Of a stretch of 64,000 nucleotides of DNA, positions 35,102 to 43,578 are shown one piece after another (within the stretch, counting starts at the first letter, position 1; every line of letters begins with the position of its first letter). The translations under genes were made by a program, and so were the position numbers. This DNA comes from Bosea beijingensis (GTDB taxonomy: Bacteria > Pseudomonadota > Alphaproteobacteria > Rhizobiales > Beijerinckiaceae), in NCBI RefSeq assembly GCF_030758975.1, contig NZ_CP132359.1, positions 4,401,528-4,465,527 on the forward strand, in the 5' to 3' direction. The notes under the pieces are model-generated. The model was not told the DNA's origin. It searched no databases and worked only from the letters and a program-made list of their open reading frames with translations.

Positions 35102-37483
35102 ATGACCGACACCCCAACCAGCAAGGACCATGGCCATCATCATGACCATGGCCTCCATGGGGGACATCATCATGAGCATGAGGGAGCAGCCGGGCAGGTG
35201 AAGGACCCGGTCTGCGGGATGACGGTCGACCCGCACGCGACCACGCACCGGGCGCAGTACGAGGGCAAGCCCTATTACTTCTGCTCCTCCGGCTGCCAGT
35301 CGAAATTCATGGCTGAGCCCGCCAAATACGTCGAGCCGGCGGCGGCCCGGAAGGCTGAACCCGTGCCGGAAGGCACGATCTACACCTGCCCGATGCATCC
35401 CCAGATCAGACAGGTGGGACCGGGTTCCTGCCCGATCTGCGGCATGGCGCTCGAACCCGTGCTCGCGACGGCGGAGACCGGTCCCAGCCACGAACTGATC
35501 GACATGACGCGCCGGTTCTGGATCGGACTCGCGCTTTCCCTGCCCGTGGTCGTGTTGGAAATGGGCGGGCACCTGACGGGTCTGGGCCACTATGTCGGCC
35601 AGCAGACCTCGAACTGGATCCAGATGCTGCTCGCGACTCCTGTCGTGCTGTGGGCAGGCTGGCCGTTCTTCGAGCGTGGCTGGCAGTCGCTGGTTTCGCG
35701 CAACCTCAACATGTTCACGCTCATCGCCATGGGCACGGGCGTGGCCTGGATCTACAGCATGGTGGCGACGCTGGCGCCCGGGATCTTCCCGGCCGCGTTC
35801 CGAGGCCATGACGGTTCGGTGGCCGTGTACTTCGAAGCGGCTTCCGTCATCACGGTTCTCGTCCTGCTCGGGCAGGTGCTCGAACTGCGGGCCCGGGAGA
35901 GCACCAGCGGGGCCATTCGCGCCCTGCTCGACCTCGCGCCCAAGACGGCCCGCAGGATCATGCCCGACGGCACCGAGCAGGAGGTCCAGCTCGACACCGT
36001 GCAGGTCGGCGACCGCCTGCGGGTGAGGCCGGGCGAGAAGGTTCCCGTCGATGGTGTCGTCGTCGAGGGGCGCAGCGCGGTCGACGAGTCGATGGTCACT
36101 GGCGAGTCGATGCCAGTCACCAAGGAAGTCGGCGCCGCGGCCATCGGGGGCACGATGAACCAGTCCGGCGGCCTCGTGATCGAGGCGCAGAAGGTTGGGC
36201 ACGACACGATGCTGTCGCGGATCGTCCAACTGGTGGCGGAGGCCCAGCGCAGCCGCGCCCCGATCCAGCGATTGGCCGATCACGTCTCGGGCTACTTCGT
36301 GCCCGCGGTCATCGGCATTGCGGCACTCGCCTTCATCGCATGGGCGTTCTGGGGTCCCGAGCCGCGGTTTTCCTACGGCCTCGTTGCGGCCGTGGCGGTG
36401 CTCATCATCGCCTGTCCATGCGCGCTTGGTCTCGCCACGCCGATGTCGATCATGGTGGGGGTCGGCCGCGGCGCCCAGGCGGGCGTTCTGATCAAGAATG
36501 CCGAGGCCTTGGAACACATGGAGAAGGTCGACACCCTCGTGGTCGACAAGACCGGAACCCTCACGGAGGGCAAGCCATCCGTGACTGCCGTGGTTCCGGC
36601 TCCGGGCTTTGACGAAGCCGAAATCCTGCGCCTGGCAGCCAGCGTGGAGCGAGCGAGCGAACATCCGTTGGCGCTGGCCATCGTCGCGGCCGCCGACAAG
36701 CAAGGCATCGCCACTGCGCCGGTCGCCGATTTCGATTCGCCCACCGGCAAGGGAGCGCTGGGTACCGTCGAGGGACGGCGCGTCGTGCTCGGCAACGCGG
36801 CCTTCCTGACCGAGCATGGCATCGATCCCGCTCGCCTGGCGGACCAGGCGGACAAGTTGCGCGAGGACGGCGCCACGGTGATCTTCGCCGGAATCGGCGG
36901 GAAGGCGGCGGGTGCCATCGCCATTGCGGATCCGGTCAAGACTTCGACGCCGGAGGCGCTCGCCGGGCTCAGGGCGGAAGGCATCCGGGTCGTGATGCTC
37001 ACCGGCGACAACTGGACGACCGCGAAGGCGGTCGCCAGGCGGCTCGGAATCGACGAGGTCGAGGCCGAGGTCCTGCCCGACCAGAAGAGTGCCGTGGTCC
37101 AGCGTTACAAGGCGGACGGCAGGGTGGTCGCCATGGCGGGCGACGGCGTCAACGACGCGCCGGCGCTGGCGGCGGCGGATGTCGGCATCGCCATGGGCAC
37201 GGGCACCGACGTGGCGATGGAAAGTGCGGGCGTGACCCTGCTGAAAGGTGACCTGACCGGAATCGTGCGGGCGCGACGGCTGTCGCAGGCCGTGATGCGC
37301 AACATCCGTCAGAACCTGTTCTTCGCCTTCATCTACAACGCGCTCGGCGTGCCGGTGGCGGCGGGAGTGCTCTTCCCGTTCTTCGGCATCCTGCTGTCGC
37401 CGATCATCGCGGCGGCCGCGATGGCCCTGTCGTCGGTCAGCGTGATCGGCAACGCGATCCGCCTGCGCACGGTACGACTGTAG
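35102..37483 (+). CDS. copA: Copper-translocating P1B-type ATPase (CopA)
   Basis: The ATG at 35102 follows a GGAGA site and gives 793 residues. The N-terminus is His-rich, then a YHS domain ([14 protein letters not shown], about residues 33-75), then a heavy-metal-binding domain ([20 protein letters not shown], about 92-120). The P1B-1 features follow: CPC in [41 protein letters not shown] and a C-terminal YN...[11 protein letters not shown]. It lacks the usual HMA domains; a separate HMA protein is encoded at 40507. It exports Cu(I) from the cytosol. Confidence 0.95.
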   Translation: MTDTPTSKDHGHHHDHGLHGGHHHEHEGAAGQVKDPVCGMTVDPHATTHRAQYEGKPYYFCSSGCQSKFMAEPAKYVEPAAARKAEPVPEGTIYTCPMHPQIRQVGPGSCPICGMALEPVLATAETGPSHELIDMTRRFWIGLALSLPVVVLEMGGHLTGLGHYVGQQTSNWIQMLLATPVVLWAGWPFFERGWQSLVSRNLNMFTLIAMGTGVAWIYSMVATLAPGIFPAAFRGHDGSVAVYFEAASVITVLVLLGQVLELRARESTSGAIRALLDLAPKTARRIMPDGTEQEVQLDTVQVGDRLRVRPGEKVPVDGVVVEGRSAVDESMVTGESMPVTKEVGAAAIGGTMNQSGGLVIEAQKVGHDTMLSRIVQLVAEAQRSRAPIQRLADHVSGYFVPAVIGIAALAFIAWAFWGPEPRFSYGLVAAVAVLIIACPCALGLATPMSIMVGVGRGAQAGVLIKNAEALEHMEKVDTLVVDKTGTLTEGKPSVTAVVPAPGFDEAEILRLAASVERASEHPLALAIVAAADKQGIATAPVADFDSPTGKGALGTVEGRRVVLGNAAFLTEHGIDPARLADQADKLREDGATVIFAGIGGKAAGAIAIADPVKTSTPEALAGLRAEGIRVVMLTGDNWTTAKAVARRLGIDEVEAEVLPDQKSAVVQRYKADGRVVAMAGDGVNDAPALAAADVGIAMGTGTDVAMESAGVTLLKGDLTGIVRARRLSQAVMRNIRQNLFFAFIYNALGVPVAAGVLFPFFGILLSPIIAAAAMALSSVSVIGNAIRLRTVRL

Positions 37484-37580
37484 TTGCCGGGCCGGGCAGT
37501 TCCATCGGGAGCCGCCCGGTCCGTCCGGCTGTTTGATGCAGCGCAAGGTTTCGGTCCGCCAACCGGGTAGACTTCCTGCA

Positions 37581-37994
37581 ATGAAGAGGCGTCGCAAAAA
37601 AGCTCTGTCTCCGCTGATGGCCATGCTCCTCGCGGTCGCCGCGATGGTTCTCGTGGTCGGTCGCATGGCGACGCCTGCCTTTTCGGCGCCCGGTCCTGCC
37701 ACGCACCTGTCCTTGGTCATGGAGCATGGGCACGTCGACCCGGCGGCGGCCTCCATCCATCACGGCCGAAACGCGGATCAAGACAGCGCCGAGGGAACGG
37801 CGGGCGGCCCTTCCTGTGACCAGGACTGTCTCGGCGCTTCCTCGAGCTGCCTCGTCGTGCCCCCGGCGATGATCCGTGCCGGTGCCCCTTTCCCGGGATG
37901 GCCCGAACCCATCTGCCTCCAGCCCGGGAATGACCTGATGCTGGCCGGGGCAATCCCGGAGGTGCGATTCAAACCGCCAAAATCCATCGCGTAA
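37581..37994 (+). CDS. Small membrane-anchored/secreted protein of unknown function
   Basis: The ATG at 37581 gives 137 residues with a basic start (MKRRRKKALS) and a hydrophobic segment (PLMAMLLAVAAMVLVVG). The rest is periplasmic, with His residues (MEHGHVDPAAASIHHG) and three cysteines (CDQDCLGASSSC). This layout resembles other copper-locus small proteins but I cannot name a family. It follows the ATPase by 97 bases on the same strand. Confidence 0.65.
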   Translation: MKRRRKKALSPLMAMLLAVAAMVLVVGRMATPAFSAPGPATHLSLVMEHGHVDPAAASIHHGRNADQDSAEGTAGGPSCDQDCLGASSSCLVVPPAMIRAGAPFPGWPEPICLQPGNDLMLAGAIPEVRFKPPKSIA

Positions 37995-38087
37995 CCCAAC
38001 CGAATCCCGACCCCGCCGCTTCCGTGATGTCGCGGCCTGCGTGGGCACCGGGACCCAGTTCAATTCGAATTTCGGAAGGACAATGCG

Positions 38088-39089
38088 ATGTTCGCACGCA
38101 GAACCCAGATTGCACTCGCCCTCGTCACATCCCTTGGTGCCGCCGGCGCCCGGGCCGACACGATCGTCGTCGCCAACGAGAACGGGCAGAGCCTCTCCAT
38201 CATCGACTCCCAGACCTCGAAAACCACCACGGCGGCGATTCCGATCTCGCCGCACAACGTCGACGTCACCGCCGATGGCCGCCTCATCCTGGCGACCGGC
38301 ATGCCTGCGGCACAGTCCGGCAGCCATGCGGCTCACGGCTCCGCGGGCGGGCAGCTCATTCTCATGGACGTCGCTGGCGACGCGCCCGGCGCGCCGCAGG
38401 TCGTGACCGTGGGAGGGCATCCGGCGCATGTCGTCCCCGACGCACAAGGGCATTTCGCCTACCTGACCGACGCCGAAACCAACTCGGTGGTGGTGGTCGA
38501 TATCCCGGGGCGTAGGGTAACCGGTCGCATCCCCGTGCAGAACTACCCGCATGGACTGCGCCTATCGCCGGACGGCAACCTGCTCGCGGTCGCCAACATG
38601 AAGAGCGACACGGTCTCGTTGGTGGATACGCGCAATCCGGAGAAGGCCATGCATATCTCCGTCGGAAAGCGGCCGGTCCAGGTCGCGTTCGACCGGAGCG
38701 GCCGCATCCTCGTGGTCTCGCTCAACGGCGAGGACAAGGTCGCCATCATCGACGTCGACGCTCGCAAGGTGCTGCGGAAGGCCTCCGTCGGAAACGGACC
38801 CGTGCAGGTCTACGTTACGCCGGACGGCAAGGCCGCCCTGGTCGCGAACCAGGGCTCGGCGGCGAAGCCGGACAACCGGGTGTCGGTCGTCGCGCTCGAG
38901 GACGGCAAGCTGATCCGGAACGTGACGGTCGGCAAGGGAGCGCACGGCATCGTCATCGCTCGCGACGGTCGCACGGCCTACGTCACGAACACCTACGCCA
39001 ACACCATCTCCGCGATCGATCTCGGCAGCCTCTCGGCCGGGAAGGCCTATCCGGTGGGCAAGGGGCCGAACGGCATCGCCGCCCGCTAG
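38088..39089 (+). CDS. YncE-like seven-bladed beta-propeller protein
   Basis: A 333-residue protein with a signal peptide ending near GARA. The body shows repeats of about 40 residues typical of YncE/PQQ-dehydrogenase-like beta-propellers: TIVVANENGQSLSIIDSQT, NYPHGLRLSPDGNLLAVANM, VQVYVTPDGKAALVANQG and GIVIARDGRTAYVTNTYANT. Propellers of this type are scaffolds or binding proteins in the periplasm; YncE in E. coli is iron-regulated and DNA-binding in vitro. Here the copper context suggests a role in metal stress, not established. Confidence 0.88.
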   Translation: MFARRTQIALALVTSLGAAGARADTIVVANENGQSLSIIDSQTSKTTTAAIPISPHNVDVTADGRLILATGMPAAQSGSHAAHGSAGGQLILMDVAGDAPGAPQVVTVGGHPAHVVPDAQGHFAYLTDAETNSVVVVDIPGRRVTGRIPVQNYPHGLRLSPDGNLLAVANMKSDTVSLVDTRNPEKAMHISVGKRPVQVAFDRSGRILVVSLNGEDKVAIIDVDARKVLRKASVGNGPVQVYVTPDGKAALVANQGSAAKPDNRVSVVALEDGKLIRNVTVGKGAHGIVIARDGRTAYVTNTYANTISAIDLGSLSAGKAYPVGKGPNGIAAR

Positions 39090-39216
39090 GTGTCAGGAAG
39101 CGGGAGCAGACCGGGTGGGCGGAACGAGCCTTTCCGGTACCTCGCTTGATTTCGCTCAAGGCGCCATTCGCAAGCAAGGTCCAAGATCGGCACGCTCCGC
39201 ACCGGGAGAGATCGAC

Positions 39217-39450
39217 ATGCCCACCACACCGACTCCTGCCCCCGAGTCGCCACGAACCTGGCGGACCCTGCTGATCAACACGCCCCTGGGTTGGGTCTGC
39301 TCGCTCGCGTTGGCCGCTCTCGGCATCTACCTCCTCGCGAACCACGGCGGCCACATCGTGACCGCACTGCCCTACCTCCTGCTGCTGGCCTGCCCCCTGA
39401 TGCATCTGTTCATGCACGGCGGCCACGGCCACCACGACAAGCGGGAGTGA
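39217..39450 (+). CDS. DUF2933 family small membrane protein
   Basis: A 77-residue protein starting at the ATG at 39217, after a GGGAGAG site. Two hydrophobic segments (LGWVCSLALAALGIYLLA, LPYLLLLACPLMHLFMHGG) end in a His-rich tail, GGHGHHDK. The LLLLACPLMHLFMH motif is the DUF2933 hallmark; these proteins accompany copper and heavy-metal resistance genes. Likely a membrane metal-binding accessory. Confidence 0.8.
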   Translation: MPTTPTPAPESPRTWRTLLINTPLGWVCSLALAALGIYLLANHGGHIVTALPYLLLLACPLMHLFMHGGHGHHDKRE

Positions 39451-39458
39451 CCGCCCAA

Positions 39459-39508
39459 GGCCGGGCCGTCTGCGGCCCGGCCGGGAACATTGGGGCCCTT
39501 GCGGCCCC
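39459..39508. terminator. Two consecutive GC-rich hairpins after the DUF2933 gene
   Basis: GGCCGGGCC (39459-39467) pairs with GGCCCGGCC (39474-39482) over a six-base loop, and GGGGCC (39492-39497) pairs with GGCCCC (39503-39508). They start nine bases after the DUF2933 stop. There is no T tract, so termination or mRNA stabilisation are both possible. Confidence 0.45.
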
Positions 39509-39621
39509 GGGACCAATGGCTGCGCCCGACGAAAACCTGATCGGCGCTGCCTGCGGCCATTCCGCGAAAGCTGCGCCGACGCCGTTCTTGCCCTTTTTGA
39601 CCGCTCAAAGGAGACACCGCC

Positions 39622-40296
39622 ATGAAGATGTCCGTTCTCGCGACCGTCCTGGTTACCCTTGCCGGGCCCGCGCTGGCCCAGGCGCCGACTTCCAGTGACC
39701 CGCACCATCCAGGTAAAGCCCCCAAGGCGCAGGCCCAATCCACGGCGCCGGGAAAACCTCAGGCGATGCCCGGCCAATCCGGAATGCCGATGCCCATGGG
39801 CCAGATGATGCAGGGTCAAGGCATGCTCGGCGGCAGCCAAGGGATGATGGGCCAATTCTCGGCGGAGGATATGAGTGCCTTCGCCGAAGCCCATATCGCG
39901 TCCATCCATGCCGGGCTGAGGCTGACCGCCGACCAGGAAAAGCTATGGCCCCCTGTCGAAACCGCGCTCCGGAACCTGGCGACCCTCCACCTCAGCCATA
40001 TGCAGGCCATGCGCCAGACAGGAGGGATGACGGCAAACGATCCGGTGAACATGCTGCGCACCATGGCCGACCATATGAGCCAGGGATCCGACGCCATGCG
40101 CAAGCTCGCGGACGCTGCCGCGCCGCTCCACGCGACCCTCGACGAGGCCCAAAAGCGGCGGCTGCCGGCACTCGTCCGGATGGGCAGCCGAGGCATGATG
40201 GGGCAAGGCATGATGGGTCGGGGAATGATGGGACCCGGCGGCGCCATGATGCCCGGATCCGACGGCTCTGACGACGACACCGCGAACAAGCATTGA
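39622..40296 (+). CDS. Spy/CpxP-family periplasmic protein, Met-rich
   Basis: A 224-residue protein with a signal peptide (MKMSVLATVLVTLAGPALAQ). It is very rich in methionine, with GMPMPMGQMMQGQGMLGG in the N-terminal half and GMMGQGMMGRGMMGPGGAMM near the end. The central helical core, HAGLRLTADQEKLWPPVETA, matches the LTxxQ-type motif of Spy/CpxP relatives. The Met-rich ends could bind Cu(I)/Ag(I). A second Spy-like protein lies at 25438. Confidence 0.8.
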   Translation: MKMSVLATVLVTLAGPALAQAPTSSDPHHPGKAPKAQAQSTAPGKPQAMPGQSGMPMPMGQMMQGQGMLGGSQGMMGQFSAEDMSAFAEAHIASIHAGLRLTADQEKLWPPVETALRNLATLHLSHMQAMRQTGGMTANDPVNMLRTMADHMSQGSDAMRKLADAAAPLHATLDEAQKRRLPALVRMGSRGMMGQGMMGRGMMGPGGAMMPGSDGSDDDTANKH

Positions 40297-40441
40297 TACG
40301 CCACCCCGGATGGAGCCTGGCTCGCAACGAGGTCCTGCTCCGAACCGATGAAAGCGGGCGGACACGGGGTTGGCGCCTCGCAAGGGCATCCTCGAAAGGT
40401 ACGTGCCGTCGCGACATCGGCGCGTCGTGATGAAACGCCGC

Positions 40442-40472
40442 TTGACCTTGCCATAATGGGAAGGTGCAGGCT
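40442..40472 (+). promoter_or_regulatory. CueR-type operator/promoter of the copper chaperone gene
   Basis: TTGACC (40442-40447), 19 bases, CAGGCT (40467-40472). The dyad ACCTTGCCAT-A-ATGGGAAGGT has one mismatch. It closely matches the element before copA at 35035, so both are probably one regulon. Confidence 0.78.
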
Positions 40473-40506
40473 GCTCTCAACGTCGATGAGAAACGGAGAT
40501 CATTCC

Positions 40507-40764
40507 ATGTGCGGATGCAACAACCACTCCTCCCGGCCGGATCAGGCGGCCGAACGTGATCCGAATGCCCTGACCTTGCGGGTCGAGGACATGACCTGCG
40601 GTCACTGCGCTGGCACGATCAAGAACGCGATCGAGACGGGCCTGCCCGGCACGCAGGTCGAAGCCGATCCGGCTTCCAAGTTGGTGTCCGTCCGCGGGAG
40701 CAGCGACCTGGCATCCATCAAGGCTCTCGTCGCCAAGGCCGGCTATACCCCGGTCGCAGCCTGA
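40507..40764 (+). CDS. Heavy-metal-associated (HMA) copper chaperone
   Basis: The ATG at 40507 gives 85 residues. The ferredoxin-like HMA fold is clear: LTLRVEDMTCGHCAGTIKNA, with the CxxC-type MTCGHC motif, and ALVAKAGYTPV at the end. A short N-terminal extension has another cysteine pair, MCGCNNHS. It could hand Cu(I) to the ATPase at 35102, which lacks its own HMA domain. It is directly downstream of a CueR-type operator and followed closely by DUF411. Confidence 0.9.
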   Translation: MCGCNNHSSRPDQAAERDPNALTLRVEDMTCGHCAGTIKNAIETGLPGTQVEADPASKLVSVRGSSDLASIKALVAKAGYTPVAA

Positions 40765-40769
40765 AGGAG

Positions 40770-41249
40770 ATGCTCATGCTCAACCGCCGCAGCTTCCTCG
40801 CCGTTCTCGGAACCTCTGGGGCCGCGATGATGGCCGGACGAGCCTTTGCGCAGGCCAACCTGCCGAAGGTGATCGTGACCAAGGATCCGAACTGCGGCTG
40901 CTGCGGTGGCTGGGTGGAGCACATGAAGGCCGCCGGCTTCCCCGTCGAGGTCGTCACATCCTCCGACGTCGACCAAGTGAAGCTCCGCCTCGGCGTGCCG
41001 GGCGACCTTGCCTCCTGTCACACGGCGGAGGTGTCCGGTTACGTCGTCGAGGGTCATGTGCCGGCTGACGCCGTCAAGCGCCTCCTGGCCGAGAAGCCGC
41101 AGGCTCGCGGCCTCGCCGTTCGGGGAATGCCGATGGGTTCTCCCGGCATGGAGGTCGTCGGCAAGGCGCCGGACAGCTACGAGGTCGTCCTGTTCGGATC
41201 GTCGGGCCGGACAAGCTTCGCGCGCTACCGCGGCGTGAACCGCGTCTGA
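40770..41249 (+). CDS. DUF411 copper-resistance protein (second copy)
   Basis: A 159-residue protein with a signal peptide (LNRRSFLAVLGTSGAAMMAG, a likely twin-arginine signal). The core has VTKDPNCGCCGGWVEHMKAA, ASCHTAEVSGYVVEGHVPA and GMPMGSPGMEV. It is clearly related to the protein at 26642 over the whole core, an in-island paralogue, but sits under a different, CueR-type promoter. Likely periplasmic metal binding. Confidence 0.88.
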   Translation: MLMLNRRSFLAVLGTSGAAMMAGRAFAQANLPKVIVTKDPNCGCCGGWVEHMKAAGFPVEVVTSSDVDQVKLRLGVPGDLASCHTAEVSGYVVEGHVPADAVKRLLAEKPQARGLAVRGMPMGSPGMEVVGKAPDSYEVVLFGSSGRTSFARYRGVNRV

Positions 41250-41383
41250 TCCGGGTCGCATCGGCGCTTTGCCGAGGCAGTGCCTGATTTCGGGTTGGCC
41301 AATGGAGCGGTTTTCCGACCACGAGACTGCCAGCGCGGTTCCAGCAGCGGTCAGACCCGTGGTCTGATGCCGAACCGGATGGC

Positions 41384-42489
41384 ATGATGGCGCGGAAAAT
41401 AGCGCGAAAGCGAAGCATGCCTCTCCAGACGACCCCGCCCGAATACCTCGAATGGCTACGCAACCTGAAGGGCGAGATCCAGCAGGCCCGGCATCGTGCT
41501 GCCCTCGCCGTCAACAGCGAACTGATCCTGCTTTACTGGCGGATTGGGCGAGAGATTCTCGAGCGCCAGGCCACCCATGGCTGGGGTGCCCGCGTCATCG
41601 ATCAACTCGCCGCCGATCTTCATTCGGAGTTCCCGGACGTCAAAGGGTTCTCCCCTAGAAATCTGAAATATATGAGGAAATTCGCCCAGGAATGGGGAGA
41701 TTCCGCAATTGTGCAACAGGTTGTTGCACAATTGCCTTGGGGCCAGAACGTTCTGCTTCTCGACAGCGTCCCCGACGAAGCGCAGCGGCTCTGGTACGCA
41801 CGAGCGGCGGTCGAGCACGGCTGGAGCCGCAATATCCTTAAGCACCAAATTGAAACGAAGCTCTATGATCGCCAAGGTCGCGCGATCACGAACTTCACAT
41901 CGACCATGACGTCTCCCGGCCGATGCCGATCAATCTGTTCAAGGATCCCTACGTTCTCGACTTCGTCGAGATTGCAGGCGATGCGCACGAACGACATCTC
42001 GAGAAGACACTGATCGATCGCATCAAGGATCTTCTGCTCGAACTCGGGAAGGGCTTCTCCTTCATGGGAAGCCAGTATCATCTCGATATTGGAGGCCAGG
42101 ACTACTACCTCGATCTCCTTTTCTACCACACCAAGCTTCACAGCCACGTTGTCATCGACCTGAAGATGGGCGAGTTCGAACCGGAGTTCGCCGGGAAGAT
42201 GAACTTTTACCTGGCGGGGGTCGACGACAAGCTGCGGACCGAAGGCGATAGCCCCAGCATCGGGCTGATCCTTTGCCGGGGGAAGAACGGCCTCGTCGTG
42301 GAATATGCACTGCGGGGCGTGAACAAGCCGATGGCCGTATCGGAGTACACGGTGCTGCCGCCGGAAATTGCGAGAGCACTCCCAAGCCCGGATGTGCTCG
42401 TGGCGGGGTTGGAAGATCACCTCAATATCCACGATGAACCGGATGATGGTGATGGCTCCGGCGGGGGAATGTCAGGCGGACCTCGATAG
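41384..42489 (+). pseudogene. Frameshifted YhcG/DUF1016 PDDEXK nuclease family gene
   Basis: Two overlapping frames together give an almost complete YhcG protein. The first (from 41384) has the N-terminal DUF1016 domain, with SELILLYWRIGREILERQ and GWSRNILKHQIETKL, up to AITNF. The second resumes at about 41897 and covers NLFKDPYVLDF, then the nuclease core FYLDLLFYH-like strand YYLDLLFYHTKLHSHVVIDL and KMGEFEPEFAGKMNFYL. A single missing base near 41894 would join them. Function lost unless this is a sequencing error. The nuclease motifs themselves are intact. It opens the defence island. Confidence 0.8.
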
Positions 42490-42599
42490 GTGCCTATGAG
42501 GCGCTGGCCAGTTCCCGCCTCTCCTCTTCCGGGAAAGATCAACATCTCGCCCTGCCTCGCTTCCCCAGATCGAGCGATTGCCGTGGCCCGCTATGCGGA

Positions 42600-42785
42600 A
42601 TGCGATCGGTCGCTTTGGATCCAGAGGATGCCGCCGAGCAGGACGTTCATGAGTTCAACCCCGAGAAGCAGGTCAACTGCCCGGCCCGGGCGTTCGCGGA
42701 ATTCAAGAGCCTCAATGCAAGGTCGGAGCTTGAGAAAGCCGCAGCCGACTTCGATTACTTCGCATCCAGGCTGCCGCCGATTTAG
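42600..42785 (+). CDS. Possible small protein, unknown
   Basis: A 61-residue frame, acidic and helical (VALDPEDAAEQDVHEFN, ARSELEKAAADFDYFASRL). Composition looks protein-like, but there is no clear ribosome site and the end overlaps the convergent Abi gene by 4 bases. It may be real or a remnant of a larger gene. No family recognised. Confidence 0.3.
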   Translation: MRSVALDPEDAAEQDVHEFNPEKQVNCPARAFAEFKSLNARSELEKAAADFDYFASRLPPI

Positions 42786-43537
42786 GTGGCTGCTTTTTCT
42801 TGATGCGTCTCCACGATGAAGGCCGCCAGGGCTCCGGCCATGTTGACTGCAAGGCTGGCATGGCGCTGCGAGGGTTTCACTGGAATCTTGCCGCCGCGGC
42901 CGTGCGAATCCGACAGCCTGTTCCGCAGAGTGCCGAGGCCGTTGACCAAATTCATGGCGCTGCCAAGGATCGCCTTGATCGGTGCCTCAGTGTGCTGGTC
43001 AGGCGCTAGATTTAGTGAGGTGGCCACCGCCTTGTACAGATCCGGCAGATCCGCCCGATCGTCATAGGTCTCATTCCGCTCGTCGAGCACGCGCTTGCAG
43101 ACCGTCTCCAGCAGAGTTCGGGCCATGGTGATCGCGCCCTCGGGATCCGTTGTTCGCCGCGCCAAGGCTTTGGTCCAGACCGTATGCACGCCATCGCTGT
43201 CGAAAGTCGACAACGCATCACCAGCGACGACATCGAGGGGCGCACGGTTCGCTCCTTCGAGGTGATCGATGATCGGGGTGAAGGCGTCGTTGAGGTGCTT
43301 TCGCCGCCCCTTATAACCCGCGATCTCGCCGAGCTCTCCCCAGAGGGACGCGAGGGTCCGGTTCGTCCGCACCATCTCCGGCAACAAGGCTTTGAGCTGG
43401 TCGTCCTGCATAAATTCGCTGCGCAAGGCCGAATACATCGGCTCGTCGCGTTCGCCGCCGGTGCAGCTCTCCCGCATGACGTTCTCAAGAAGCCGAGCAC
43501 GCTCCAGCCAACTGTCAGGCATATCGTAAAAAGTCAT
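42782..43537 (-). CDS. Abortive-infection C-terminal (Abi_C) family protein
   Basis: A 251-residue protein. The C-terminal half matches the Abi_C domain: GAITMARTLLETVCKRVLDE, YDDRADLPDLYKAVATSLNL, APIKAILGSAMNLVNGLGTL, RNRLSDSHGRGG and HASLAVNMAGALAAFIVET. The N-terminal half is a helical region of unknown function. Such proteins occur in phage-defence islands and are thought to act by abortive infection; the activity is not known. It sits 41 bases after the ABC-3C ATPase gene on the same strand and may belong to that operon. Confidence 0.85.
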   Translation of the reverse strand: MTFYDMPDSWLERARLLENVMRESCTGGERDEPMYSALRSEFMQDDQLKALLPEMVRTNRTLASLWGELGEIAGYKGRRKHLNDAFTPIIDHLEGANRAPLDVVAGDALSTFDSDGVHTVWTKALARRTTDPEGAITMARTLLETVCKRVLDERNETYDDRADLPDLYKAVATSLNLAPDQHTEAPIKAILGSAMNLVNGLGTLRNRLSDSHGRGGKIPVKPSQRHASLAVNMAGALAAFIVETHQEKAAT

Positions 43538-43578
43538 CGGTTAGCCATTCAGTTCGCCCAGGCGCGCTCAAGCAATGC

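Noticed and set aside
34951..35145. 64-residue plus-strand frame before copA
   Set aside because: It overlaps the CueR-type promoter and the ATPase start and has no recognisable protein features.
35075..37756. 893-residue open frame on the minus strand
   Set aside because: It is the reverse of the copper ATPase gene; low-complexity His/Arg/Asp-rich translation with no domain, created by the GC-rich codon pattern.
41351..41367. Seven-base hairpin after the second DUF411 gene as a terminator
   Set aside because: Too short and without a T tract to list as a feature; may be chance.
42490..42819. 109-residue plus-strand frame after the YhcG relic
   Set aside because: Arg/Ser/Pro-rich translation typical of out-of-frame GC-rich DNA; the frame at 42600 is a better, though weak, candidate.
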